Source: an uncultured Eubacterium sp.
GTDB lineage: Bacteria; Bacillota; Clostridia; Lachnospirales; Lachnospiraceae
Reading direction: 5' to 3'
Length of the DNA stretch: 12,094 bases
Assembly (NCBI GenBank): GCA_910585745.1
Contig: CAJUFM010000080.1
Span: forward strand, 1 to 12,094
Of this stretch, positions 1-7,596 are shown in pieces; the stretch's first letter is position 1, and each line of letters begins with the position of its first letter. The notes beneath the pieces are model-generated. The model had not been told where the DNA came from and made no database searches. It saw nothing but the letters and a program-made list of their open reading frames with translations. Made by a program: the position numbers and the translations under genes.

Positions 1-840
1 CAGATCATATTTGTGGATCTGCTTGGAGCTGCCATCCTCTTCCACAAATCCTTCCACATAATAAAAAGTGTCCTGGTTCCATGTTACGGTTCTGTCAAAA
101 CCCAAAAAATCTTCTCCACAATCCGCCAGTTTCCTCCAATCCCCCTCTTCGTGGTTCCGGACAAAAACTCCAACATCATCGAGAAACATGAAAATCCGGT
201 CACCACATGAAAAAAGGCTGGTCTCACCCTCCAATATCTCTAATCCCACAGCTGGCAGGTCCATTATCTTCTTATTTCCTGTGTCCAGATCCAATGCTAC
301 CAGCTCCATACCTCCTGAAGGGTATGCAAAATAATAAAGAGTGTTGGAAACCATAGCAAAACTATACAGTTCTATTCCCATCCCTTCGGTAGCGGTTTCT
401 GCTGCAATCCTTTCAGCGTCCTTTACCAGCACCTGATCAAAACCCATCTCATCTTTTTCCAGGGGAATGCGCCAGATGGAATTCGCAACATAATCGTCAT
501 CGTCATTCCATTCTGATGTCACTACATATAAAGCATTTTCCCTCACGGAAATCAAATTCTCCACATTTTCAAATTTTATGGTCTTCCGGCCAGTACCATC
601 CCGCCTGCTCTGCACGAGATAGTCATCTTCTCCATTCCAATTCAGCCAGTACCAGTTTGTATCCGTACAAAAAGGCGGACAGGAGTCCTCTAATTTTTCC
701 TGTTTGCTCTCCACAGCCTGTCCCCTTACCGCACCACCGGACACCGCGCCGTCTCTGGAAATATCGGCAAACTCCCCGCCGCAACCCCCAAGACTTAAAA
801 CCCCCACGCATAATATCAATAAGTAAAGTTTTCTATACAT
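1..840 (-). CDS. Secreted lipoprotein of unknown function, 3' end outside the window
   Basis: An uninterrupted reading frame of 280 codons runs from an ATG at 840 off the left edge of the window, so the C-terminus is not seen. The N-terminus is a lipoprotein signal: Arg3-Lys4, a hydrophobic stretch (residues 5-17) and a lipobox LGGC with Cys20 as the predicted lipidation site. The mature part is acidic and rich in Trp, Tyr and Asp. It has short strand-like units such as a WYWLNWNGEDD segment, an SRRDGTGRKTIKF segment and an LVALDLDTGNKK segment. These resemble the repeats of beta-propeller lipoproteins common in Clostridia (DUF5050-like), but that is only a resemblance. The start is supported by a GAGGGGG ribosome binding site a few bases upstream. 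The gene follows the terminator of the decarboxylase operon, so it is probably a separate unit; the only promoter candidate I see in 841-953 (TTGTAA, 17 bases, TAGTGT on the minus strand) is weak. Confidence 0.85.
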   Translation of the reverse strand, partial: MYRKLYLLILCVGVLSLGGCGGEFADISRDGAVSGGAVRGQAVESKQEKLEDSCPPFCTDTNWYWLNWNGEDDYLVQSRRDGTGRKTIKFENVENLISVRENALYVVTSEWNDDDDYVANSIWRIPLEKDEMGFDQVLVKDAERIAAETATEGMGIELYSFAMVSNTLYYFAYPSGGMELVALDLDTGNKKIMDLPAVGLEILEGETSLFSCGDRIFMFLDDVGVFVRNHEEGDWRKLADCGEDFLGFDRTVTWNQDTFYYVEGFVEEDGSSKQIHKYDL

Positions 841-948
841 TTTCGCCCCCCCCTCAGATTTTCTTTTCCCAAGTATTACCTTACACTATTTCTATCGTCG
901 TTTTGTTACAAAAATATTATTTTTGCGTGAATATTAAGTTTCTGATCG

Positions 949-999
949 GGAAAAAGAAAGACAGTGTAAAAGCATCTCTGCCTTCACACTGTCTTTCTT
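949..999 (-). terminator. Rho-independent terminator of the decarboxylase operon
   Basis: Perfect 14-bp inverted repeat (954-967 with 986-999), with a loop that can pair partly. On the minus strand it is followed by a T-rich stretch (TTTCTTTTT, then CCC). It lies 17 bases after the OadA stop codon and ahead of the lipoprotein gene, as expected for the end of the operon. Confidence 0.85.
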
Positions 1000-1016
1000 G
1001 TATTCCAATCCAGATA

Positions 1017-2432
1017 TTACACCGGATATACTTTATTTTCTTTATCTGCCAGCGTCGCATCCACTTTTGTCTTCTGCGCTTCACGGTACTTAAAGAACTC
1101 TGTGGCCACCTGTGGGAACAGCGCATAGGAAAGTACATCCTCATCCTGCTGCTTCCACTGGGACATCTCCTTTTCAAGATCCGCCAGCTGCGGTTTGATC
1201 AGATCCGCCGGACGGCAGGTGATCGGTTTTGTATCGCCGATACATTTTTTCTGGACTTCCGGATCAAAGGGCTTCACGGTCTGACCAAACTCACCGGACA
1301 GAAGCTTCTTGGATTCCTTCGTCACCATCTTATATCTCTCGCCGGAAACGACATTCAGAACTGCCTGGGTACCCACGATCTGGGATGACGGTGTAACCAG
1401 CGGCGGCTCACCGAAATCTTTACGCACACGGGGTACTTCTTCCAGCACTTCCTGATACTTGCTTTCCTGTCCCATCTCTTTGAGCTGGGATACAAGATTG
1501 CTGAGCATGCCTCCCGGCACCTGATACATCAGTGTTTTAATATTTACTCCGAGAACCTTTGTATTCATCAGACCACTCTGCAGCGCCTCCTCGCGCATCG
1601 GACGGAAATACTCTGCGATCTCCGCCAGAAGGTTCTGGTCAAGCCCCGTGTCGTACGGAGTTCCTCTAAAGGTCTCCACCATAACTTCCGTCGCCGGCTG
1701 GCTGGTGCCCAGTGCGAAAGGAGACATCGCCGTGTCAATGATATCACAGCCCGCCTCAACTGCCTTCATATAGGTCATGGCAGCCACACCGGATGTATAA
1801 TGGGTATGAAGATCGATTGGAATATCTACGGACTCTTTCAGAGCTGTCACAAGCTCTGTTGCTTCATATGGGGTGAGAAGACCTGCCATGTCTTTGATAC
1901 ACAGAGACTTAGCACCAAGATCCTCAATTTTCTTTGCCATATCTTTCCAATAATCCATGGTATACGCATCGCCAAGGGTATAGGAAAGGGCGATCTGAGC
2001 ATGTCCGTTTTCCTTATTTGCAGCTTTTACCGCTGTCTCCAGATTACGGATATCATTGAGACAGTCAAAGATACGAATGATATCAATACCGTTTGCCAGT
2101 GATTTCTGTACAAAGTACTCCACCACATCATCTGCATAGTGATTGTATCCCAGGATATTCTGTCCACGGAACAGCATCTGCAGTTTCGTGTTCTTAAAGC
2201 CCTTTCTCAGCTTTCGAAGTCTCTCCCATGGATCTTCTTTTAAGAAACGAAGGGACGCATCAAAGGTAGCTCCTCCCCAGCACTCTACTGCATGGTAGCC
2301 CACTTTATCCATCTTGTCGATGATCGGAAGCATCTGCTCCGTCGTCATACGGGTGGCAATCAGGGACTGATGAGCGTCACGAAGGATTGTTTCTGTTATT
2401 TTAATCGGCTTCTTTGCTTTATTATCTGCCAT
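1017..2432 (-). CDS. oadA: OadA/5S-type carboxyltransferase subunit (oxaloacetate decarboxylase alpha, no biotin domain)
   Basis: Transfers the carboxyl group between carboxybiotin and pyruvate/oxaloacetate in a TIM-barrel domain with a bound metal ion. From the start chosen here (471 aa), the expected metal ligands and catalytic residues are visible: Asp19 in LRDAHQS, the lysine that is carboxylated in this family (Lys180, in IKDMAG), and His209/His211 in LHTHYTSG. The PYC/OADA domain follows. The protein ends near residue 471, whereas fused OadA proteins run to about 590 with a biotinyl domain; here biotin comes from the carrier encoded at 3636-4019, as with the 5S subunit of Propionibacterium transcarboxylase. 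Start: AGGAGG (2441-2446) is only 2 bases from an upstream ATG at 2438 but 8 bases from the ATG at 2432, so 2432 is preferred. It is the last gene of the operon, 58 bases after the beta subunit. Specificity for oxaloacetate versus pyruvate carboxylation is inferred from family and context. Confidence 0.9.
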   Translation of the reverse strand: MADNKAKKPIKITETILRDAHQSLIATRMTTEQMLPIIDKMDKVGYHAVECWGGATFDASLRFLKEDPWERLRKLRKGFKNTKLQMLFRGQNILGYNHYADDVVEYFVQKSLANGIDIIRIFDCLNDIRNLETAVKAANKENGHAQIALSYTLGDAYTMDYWKDMAKKIEDLGAKSLCIKDMAGLLTPYEATELVTALKESVDIPIDLHTHYTSGVAAMTYMKAVEAGCDIIDTAMSPFALGTSQPATEVMVETFRGTPYDTGLDQNLLAEIAEYFRPMREEALQSGLMNTKVLGVNIKTLMYQVPGGMLSNLVSQLKEMGQESKYQEVLEEVPRVRKDFGEPPLVTPSSQIVGTQAVLNVVSGERYKMVTKESKKLLSGEFGQTVKPFDPEVQKKCIGDTKPITCRPADLIKPQLADLEKEMSQWKQQDEDVLSYALFPQVATEFFKYREAQKTKVDATLADKENKVYPV

Positions 2433-2490
2433 TTTCATTTCCTCCTAAATATATTTTTCGCATTTTATGTGCGCTATACATCATTTCGCA

Positions 2491-3609
2491 TTAGACTCCA
2501 AAGATTGCCATGAATACACCGGCCGCTACTGCTGTACCGATTACTCCGGCTACATTTGGTCCCATGGCGTGCATCAGCAGGAAGTTGGTAGGATCTGCTT
2601 CTGCCCCCACCTTCTGGGATACCCTGGCCGCCATCGGAACCGCAGAAACCCCGGCAGAACCGATAAGCGGATTGATCTTGCCTTTTGACAGCTTACACAT
2701 CAGCTTGCCAAACAGGACGCCCGCCGCTGTACCCACTGCAAAAGCGATCAGACCAAGGGCGACGATCTTCAGCGTATCGAAGTCAATAAAGTTCTCGCCA
2801 CTGGTTTTTGCCCCTACAGATGTACCCAGCAGGATAACAACGATGTACATCAGTGCGTTGGATGCTGTCTCTGTCAGCTGTCCAACTACACCGGATTCCT
2901 TGAACAGGTTACCAAGCATCAGCATACCTACAAGAGGTGCCGTACTTGGCAGGATCAGACATACCACCGTGGTTACGATGATTGGGAAAAGAATCCGCTC
3001 CACCTTCGATACAGGACGGAGCTGGTCCATTTTGATCATTCGTTCTTCTTTTGTAGTAAATAGTTTCATGATCGGCGGCTGAATGATCGGCACCAGTGAC
3101 ATATAAGAATATGCTGCCACTGCGATCGGTCCCATAAGTTCCTTCTGCCCCAGTTTTCCTGCCAGGAAGATCGAGGTCGGACCGTCCGCGCCTCCGATGA
3201 TCGAGATCGCCGCCGCCGCCATGCCGTTGAATCCCATCACGATAGCCATCAGGTATGCGGCAAAGATACCGAACTGCGCCGCCGCTCCCAAAAGAAAACT
3301 CTTGGGATTCGCGATCAGCGGACCGAAATCTGTCATTGCCCCTACACCGAGGAAGATCAGGGATGGCAGGATACTCCATTCATCCAGTTTAAAGAAATAT
3401 TCCAACAGTCCGCCAGGCTCCATGATCTGCGGATAGATGTTGACAAGCAGCATACCGAATGCGATGGGGACGAGCAAAAGAGGCTCATAACCCTTTTTGA
3501 TCGCCAGATAGAGAAACACAAAAGCAACCAGTATCATCACATAACTGCGCCAGTCAACCGTTCCATTTGCAAATGCAGTCTGATGGAGAAGATTCTGTAA
3601 AACTTCCAT
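2491..3609 (-). CDS. oadB: Na+-translocating decarboxylase beta subunit, integral membrane (OadB/GcdB/MmdB family)
   Basis: The membrane subunit decarboxylates carboxybiotin and couples this to Na+ export. The protein (372 aa, normal length or slightly short for the family) has many hydrophobic segments. It carries the family signatures GGADGPTSIFLAGKL (Asp142, matching the essential Asp203 of Klebsiella OadB as I recall it), AAYSYM (Tyr167/Tyr169, one matching Tyr229) and NPLIGSAGVSAVPMAAR. In the last, Asn313, Gly317, Ser322 and Arg329 match the functional Asn373, Gly377, Ser382 and Arg389 with a constant offset of 60. All residues known to matter for Na+ and proton handling therefore appear present, so an active pump is expected. 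Start: GGAGGT lies 7 bases upstream of the ATG. It sits 26 bases after the biotin carrier gene. Confidence 0.95.
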   Translation of the reverse strand: MEVLQNLLHQTAFANGTVDWRSYVMILVAFVFLYLAIKKGYEPLLLVPIAFGMLLVNIYPQIMEPGGLLEYFFKLDEWSILPSLIFLGVGAMTDFGPLIANPKSFLLGAAAQFGIFAAYLMAIVMGFNGMAAAAISIIGGADGPTSIFLAGKLGQKELMGPIAVAAYSYMSLVPIIQPPIMKLFTTKEERMIKMDQLRPVSKVERILFPIIVTTVVCLILPSTAPLVGMLMLGNLFKESGVVGQLTETASNALMYIVVILLGTSVGAKTSGENFIDFDTLKIVALGLIAFAVGTAAGVLFGKLMCKLSKGKINPLIGSAGVSAVPMAARVSQKVGAEADPTNFLLMHAMGPNVAGVIGTAVAAGVFMAIFGV

Positions 3610-3635
3610 CTTTTTTACCTCCAGTTATTTAGTGA

Positions 3636-4019
3636 TTAGTCCATTGTAGCTAATACGTCGCCGGCTCCAACCATATCACCGGAGTTCACGTTTATGCTTG
3701 CGATCTTTCCATCCTGAGGTGCTACGACTTCATTTTCCATCTTCATCGCCTCGAGAAGAAGAACCACATCTCCTCTTTTCACCTCTGCTCCCACGCTTGC
3801 TTTCACAGCCAGGATCTTACCAGGCATCGGTGCTGTCACCTGAACAGAACCAGCTGAACCGCCCGCTGCTGGAGCTGGTGCCGGCTTCGGTGCTGCTGGA
3901 GCTGGAGCTGGTGCTGCTGCTGGAGCCGCCGGTGCTGCTGCCGGAGCTGCTGCTCCTGTTTTTTCTTCCACTGATACATCATAAACGGTTCCATTTACTG
4001 TAATAGTATAATTTTTCAT
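3636..4019 (-). CDS. Biotin carboxyl carrier protein of the decarboxylase
   Basis: 127-aa biotinyl carrier that shuttles the carboxyl group from the soluble carboxyltransferase(s) to the membrane beta subunit. Layout: a short N-terminal segment (1-20, MKNYTITVNGTVYDVSV), a flexible Ala/Pro-rich linker (about 22-54) and a C-terminal biotinyl domain (about 59-127). The domain has the AMKMEN motif, with Lys93 as the biotinylation site, and an upstream APMPGKI segment typical of the fold. Length and design match the 1.3S subunit of transcarboxylase and the MmdC/GcdC carriers. Start: AGGAGG lies 9 bases before the ATG. The 87 bases between it and the delta subunit gene are the longest gap in the operon. 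They hold a weak AAAAGG/CCTTTT hairpin but no convincing promoter or terminator. Confidence 0.95.
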   Translation of the reverse strand: MKNYTITVNGTVYDVSVEEKTGAAAPAAAPAAPAAAPAPAPAAPKPAPAPAAGGSAGSVQVTAPMPGKILAVKASVGAEVKRGDVVLLLEAMKMENEVVAPQDGKIASINVNSGDMVGAGDVLATMD

Positions 4020-4106
4020 GTGTTATATCCTCCTAATATTGATAATAGTCATAACGTTTTACACTGTCGGGGAAAAGGCTTTTTAACCTTTTAAACCTGG
4101 CAGCAT

Positions 4107-4475
4107 TTAGTATCTCTTTTTAATAGAACGGATCACCAGACCGTCTGCTGGTACTGGAGCCCCCTCCTGTTCCATCGCCGCGGAAATCGCCGCAGTGATC
4201 ACTGCCACCAGCTGGGTATCATCTGTCTGTACAGGCGCTGCCGGTGCCGGCTTCGGTACTGGTACTGGTCTTGGCGCCGGCTTCGGCATCGATGCTGCCT
4301 CTTTCTTTCCAGACGAACGATCCAGCAGATCCGGAATAAATTTCATCAGATAAATGATAAAAGAGATCAGGATTAATACAAGAAATACGGTTCCCATACC
4401 CAGTGCCGTATTCACCAGTGCTTCTGGAAACGTTGTCACAACTTCATCCGTTGCTACTGCTGCTAACAATCCCAT
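4107..4475 (-). CDS. oadG: Na+-pump decarboxylase delta/gamma subunit (OadG family)
   Basis: Small single-span membrane protein (122 aa) that in this family holds the complex together by tying the soluble carboxyltransferase to the beta subunit. Visible parts: a short N-terminal segment, one transmembrane helix (about residues 22-46), a basic/Pro-rich linker (about 57-82) and a C-terminal segment (LVAVITAAISAAMEQE, then VIRSIKKRY) that matches the typical OadG/MmdD end. The linker resembles that of the biotin carrier in composition. Only 4 bases separate its ATG from the stop codon of the upstream carboxyltransferase gene. Its ribosome binding site (GAGGTG) lies within the end of that gene, so the two are probably translationally coupled. 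Confidence 0.9.
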   Translation of the reverse strand: MGLLAAVATDEVVTTFPEALVNTALGMGTVFLVLILISFIIYLMKFIPDLLDRSSGKKEAASMPKPAPRPVPVPKPAPAAPVQTDDTQLVAVITAAISAAMEQEGAPVPADGLVIRSIKKRY

Positions 4476-4479
4476 TCCA

Positions 4480-5856
4480 TCACCTCATTCCAAACATCTG
4501 CATTGCATATATCAACTGTTTACGGATCTCAGAACCATCGATAATATTATCTACATAACCTCTTTTTGCTGCTATGTTCACATTACATTGAAGCTCATCA
4601 TACTCTTTCGTCTTTTGTTCCAGTGAAGCTTTTGTATCTTTTGCTTTGCTGATCTCGTCCTGATACATAACCTGTACCGCACTCTTCGCATCCATGACAC
4701 CGACCTTTGCCCCCTCAAGAGCCAGAACGAGGTCTGCCCCGATATGCTTAGAGTTCATCGCCACATAAGCACTTCCAAATGCTTCCCCGGTTATCACATT
4801 TACTTTTGGAACTTCTGCACTGGCAAAAGCACAGGTAAGATCTGCCACTGCCTGTCCAATGGTCTTCTCTTCTTCCATCGAGGAAGCATATGCCTTTACG
4901 TTGGTAAAAGTGATCACAGGAATTCCGAAGGCATCACAGAAATACACAAACTTCTCTGCTTTTTTACATCCTGCAGTAGAAAGCACCTGTTCTGCACCAT
5001 TTGCCACTGCTCCCACGGTCACACCATTGAGCGTCATAAGACCAGTGATCATATCATCGGCATATTCTTTCTTTGTCTCTAAAAATTTCTGATCGTCGGC
5101 GATCTGGGTCAGAGCCGCCACAGGATCCGAAATAAGTCCCTCAAAACCATTCAGTACACGGTTCATATCATCCTGAGTCTCTTTTCCGGCGTAATCATCA
5201 AAATTCGCAGGAAGAATCTGCACCAGAGCGCGGATCTGTGCCAGAACATCAGCCTCTGTTTCACAGAGGAAATCAACATTTCCCGCCTCTGCCTGAAATG
5301 CAGCTGCTGCGGTATCACACTTGTCTGTATTATTTCCATCCACTGCATTGGGTGAGTTCACAAATAACTTTCCGTTCTGTGAGTCCATCAATGTAAAATC
5401 ACTCAGAAGTGATGAAATGGCAACACCGCCGCCACAAGATCCTAAGATCGCACTGATCTGTGGGATCACACCACTTGCCTTCACCTTGCTGAGATAAAGC
5501 TCTCCAAAACCTGCAAGGGCATCCACCGCCTCCTGGACACGGACGCCGGCACAATCGATCAATCCGACCACCGGTGCTCCTGCTTTCATCGCCATCTCGT
5601 ACAGTCTGACAATTTTCTTCGCATGCATCTCGCCGATGGAACCATTTAATGCTGTGACATCCTGGCTATAGACATATACCAGTTCTGAATCGATCACACC
5701 ATAACCTGTAACGACACCATCCGCCGGCACTGCTTTTTCCTGCATGTTGAAGTCGGTATTTCTCTTCGTCACAAGTCCACCGATCTCAACAAAACTGTTT
5801 GCGTCAACAAGTGCTTCAATCCGCTGTCTTGCTGACATCTTTGCTGAATTACTCAT
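4480..5856 (-). CDS. Divergent acyl-CoA carboxyltransferase-type subunit (MmdA / PCC beta / 12S-related)
   Basis: First gene of the operon, 458 aa against about 510 for MmdA/PCC beta. Two crotonase-like halves are recognisable. The N-terminal half has SQDVTALNGSIGEMHAKKI (about 64-82) and an LGSCGGGVAISSLLSDF stretch (138-154), which keeps the glycines of the first oxyanion hole. The C-terminal half has GAVANGAEQVL (about 282-292), FCDAFGIPVITF (306-317), GEAFGSAYVAMNSKHIGADL (357-376) and RGYVDNIIDGSEIRK (432-446). Several motifs that are nearly invariant in known acyl-CoA members are altered. DSGGARIQEGV becomes DCAGVRVQEAV (101-111), the PGF-x-PG segment after the CDAF motif is absent (NVKAYASSM instead), AYGGAY becomes AFGSAY, and the ELGGA motif after the FVNSPNAV stretch is missing. 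The fold is clear; the acyl-CoA substrate is not, and it may have changed. Start: GGAGGA lies 6 bases upstream of the ATG. Confidence 0.85.
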   Translation of the reverse strand: MSNSAKMSARQRIEALVDANSFVEIGGLVTKRNTDFNMQEKAVPADGVVTGYGVIDSELVYVYSQDVTALNGSIGEMHAKKIVRLYEMAMKAGAPVVGLIDCAGVRVQEAVDALAGFGELYLSKVKASGVIPQISAILGSCGGGVAISSLLSDFTLMDSQNGKLFVNSPNAVDGNNTDKCDTAAAAFQAEAGNVDFLCETEADVLAQIRALVQILPANFDDYAGKETQDDMNRVLNGFEGLISDPVAALTQIADDQKFLETKKEYADDMITGLMTLNGVTVGAVANGAEQVLSTAGCKKAEKFVYFCDAFGIPVITFTNVKAYASSMEEEKTIGQAVADLTCAFASAEVPKVNVITGEAFGSAYVAMNSKHIGADLVLALEGAKVGVMDAKSAVQVMYQDEISKAKDTKASLEQKTKEYDELQCNVNIAAKRGYVDNIIDGSEIRKQLIYAMQMFGMR

Positions 5857-5964
5857 ATGCAGTCCTCCACTTTATTATATATTATGTCTTGTCAGGATCA
5901 GACTGGGAAAACACTCCTTCTTAACCCCACTTCTGACCTAGAGACAAAATTTTATCCAATTTTA

Positions 5965-5993
5965 ATTGTAATGCTTTTTCTGCAAAATAGCAA
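5965..5993 (-). promoter_or_regulatory. Probable sigma-A promoter of the decarboxylase operon
   Basis: On the minus strand, TTGCTA (5988-5993), a 17-base spacer and TACAAT (5965-5970). It would start transcription near 5958 and give a leader of about 100 bases. A second -10-like box (TATAAT near 5876-5881) lacks a good -35 and would give a leader of only about 15 bases, so it is less likely. Confidence 0.5.
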
Positions 5994-6000
5994 CACATTT

Positions 6001-6029
6001 TTGACTTTTATCCAGACTTTTTATAAAAC
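6001..6029 (+). promoter_or_regulatory. Possible promoter of the D-Ala-D-Ala carboxypeptidase gene
   Basis: TTGACT (6001-6006) is followed by TATAAA at 6022-6027 (spacer 15) or TAAAAC at 6024-6029 (spacer 17). It faces away from the operon promoter; the two -35 boxes are only 7 bases apart, so the promoters stand back to back. Confidence 0.4.
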
Positions 6030-6094
6030 TTTTCTGTACATGAATTTTCGTGCTTTTTCATATATATATTAAAAACTCTCCGGGATGAAATCCA

Positions 6095-7318
6095 ATGTTG
6101 AAAAAATATCTGATCTACCTTCCACTTATTCTGGCCTCTCTGCTGTTTTTGTGCTACTGCCACATGAAAAACCGTCCAGCGGATCCCAGCTCTGATATAC
6201 AAACTGTTACGGAGATCCCCCCCGACCATATCCCTCCCGCTGCCACCTCCTCACCAGCCCCCCGGCTGTATGCTTCCGCTGCCTGTGTCATGGACGCAGA
6301 CTCCGGACGTATCTTATATGGAAAGAGCGAGGCTTCTCCACTTCCTATGGCAAGCACCACGAAGATCATGACCTGTATCCTCGCCCTGGAAAATGGTAAT
6401 ATGGAAGATCCTGTTACCTTTTCCTCCAAAGCCGCTTCGATGCCAAAAGTCCGCCTCGGCGCCGGAAAGGGCAAAACTTTCCTTCTAGGAGATCTTCTGT
6501 ATTCCCTCATGCTGGAATCTCACAATGACACTGCTGTCGCCATTGCAGAACACATCGGAGACAGTGTAGAGGGCTTTGCCGCCATGATGAATGCAAAAGC
6601 TGCCGAGCTGGGCATGAGCCAGACCAATTTTGTAACCCCCAACGGACTCGATGCAGAAGGTCACGCCAGCACCCCCGCAGACATGTGCCGCCTGGCTTCT
6701 TATGCCTGCACCAACCAGACCTTTCTGGAGCTCATCCACACACCTTCTAAAACGATCCGTGAGACCAGTGGCAAGGGCAGCTTTTCTCTTACGAACCACG
6801 ATGCCTTTCTTACTTCATATAAAGGAGCCCTGGGCATAAAGACCGGTTTTACCAATAAAGCCGGCTACTGCTTTGTAGGGGCCGCCCGCCGAAACGGCCT
6901 CACTCTGGTCAGCTGTGTCCTCGGAAGCGGATGGCCTCCCAATAAATCATATAAATGGGCGGACACTAAAGCATTGATGAATCTGGGGTTTGAAAATTTT
7001 TCTATGAAAAATGTACCAGTCAGGAATCTTTCTGTTTATTCTATAGCTGTAGAAAACGGAAAGGCGGATGCTGTCGGCATCCTCCAGCCAGAGATCCCGT
7101 CATTTCTTCTCAGTGAGACAGATACCATCGACATCCGCTACTCCCTGCCGCCAAAGATCCAGGCACCGGTACGCCAGGGAACAGCAGTCGGTGAGGTACA
7201 GCTTCTGGTGAACGGAAGCCCTCTGGGAAGCTATCCTGTCTATCCATCAGAAGATGTGGAAAAACAAACCATTGCTGATATTGTATACGATATATTTCAT
7301 TTGTTTTTATCCTTTTAG
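6095..7318 (+). CDS. D-alanyl-D-alanine carboxypeptidase (penicillin-binding protein, DacF/PBP5 type)
   Basis: Exported serine peptidase that removes the terminal D-Ala from peptidoglycan side chains. The 407-aa protein starts with Lys3-Lys4 and a hydrophobic export segment (about 5-22). A Pro/Ser/Thr-rich spacer (about 27-57) precedes the catalytic domain, which has all three motifs of the family: SxxK as Ser87-Thr-Thr-Lys90 (in MASTTKIM), SxN as Ser142-His-Asn144, and KTG at 249-251 (in GIKTGFTNKAG). A PBP5-like C-terminal beta domain follows from about residue 300. The protein ends in an amphipathic segment (TIADIVYDIFHLFLSF) that could serve as the usual peripheral membrane anchor. LLFLC near residue 20 is not a good lipobox. 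The ribosome binding site before the ATG is poor. An ATG at 6085 is out of frame with the gene. Confidence 0.93.
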   Translation: MLKKYLIYLPLILASLLFLCYCHMKNRPADPSSDIQTVTEIPPDHIPPAATSSPAPRLYASAACVMDADSGRILYGKSEASPLPMASTTKIMTCILALENGNMEDPVTFSSKAASMPKVRLGAGKGKTFLLGDLLYSLMLESHNDTAVAIAEHIGDSVEGFAAMMNAKAAELGMSQTNFVTPNGLDAEGHASTPADMCRLASYACTNQTFLELIHTPSKTIRETSGKGSFSLTNHDAFLTSYKGALGIKTGFTNKAGYCFVGAARRNGLTLVSCVLGSGWPPNKSYKWADTKALMNLGFENFSMKNVPVRNLSVYSIAVENGKADAVGILQPEIPSFLLSETDTIDIRYSLPPKIQAPVRQGTAVGEVQLLVNGSPLGSYPVYPSEDVEKQTIADIVYDIFHLFLSF

Positions 7319-7434
7319 AGCTAATTCATTCAATTATTAACTTTCTAACATGCAAACTTTATTTATAAAAATGAAAATAACACTTTACTTTTTTTTCTTA
7401 ACATGATATTATGTTTTTGTATTCAGACAGAACG

Positions 7435-7470
7435 AAGGTGTTCTCATTTTTTGAGGACACCTTTTTCTTT
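7435..7470 (+). terminator. Rho-independent terminator between the carboxypeptidase gene and glnN
   Basis: A 12-bp stem (7435-7446 with 7452-7463, one T-G wobble) with a 5-base loop, followed by a T-rich tract. It lies about 115 bases after the carboxypeptidase stop codon and just before the glnN promoter. The A/T-rich stretch 7319-7434 shows nothing else that I recognise. Confidence 0.8.
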
Positions 7471-7473
7471 TTA

Positions 7474-7501
7474 TTGCGCAAATGCTTTTTTTGTGTATAA
7501 T
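7474..7501 (+). promoter_or_regulatory. Probable promoter of glnN
   Basis: TTGCGC (7474-7479), a 16-base spacer and a perfect TATAAT (7496-7501), directly after the terminator. The predicted transcript starts near 7508, leaving a leader of about 100 bases before the ATG at 7609. This also argues against translation starting at the upstream in-frame TTG at 7513. Confidence 0.6.
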
Positions 7502-7570
7502 GGATAGAGGATTTGCGTAATAAGATCATTGAATACAACAGATATGAATTAATCAGAATCCCTAAATTGA

Positions 7571-7596
7571 TTTGGCACCCATCCAACTGTGCCAGA
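7571..7596 (+). promoter_or_regulatory. Leader hairpin just upstream of the glnN ribosome binding site
   Basis: TGGCAC (7573-7578) can pair with GTGCCA (7589-7594). One T-G and one T-A pair extend it to 8 bp around a 10-base loop. It ends 2 bases before the GGAGGA ribosome binding site (7599-7604). It may influence translation, but no regulatory role is shown. Confidence 0.25.

Noticed and set aside
516..1388. Plus-strand 290-codon reading frame
   Set aside because: It lies opposite the lipoprotein gene, the terminator and the end of oadA, mixes unrelated sequence, has no ribosome binding site and shows no family resemblance.
2433..2438. Upstream ATG of oadA at 2438
   Set aside because: It is only 2 bases from the AGGAGG site; the ATG at 2432 has an 8-base spacing.
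2510..3082. Plus-strand 190-codon reading frame opposite the beta subunit gene
   Set aside because: It is the complement of a membrane protein gene with all family motifs on the minus strand; no independent support.
3880..3960. Repetitive GCTGCTGGAGCTG-like stretch as a DNA repeat element
   Set aside because: It encodes the Ala/Pro linker of the biotin carrier protein; the repeats are explained by the protein.
5870..5940. Possible T-box or other known riboswitch in the operon leader
   Set aside because: Only scattered complementary segments are present, with no T-box sequence, no terminator/antiterminator pair and no riboswitch core that I recognise.
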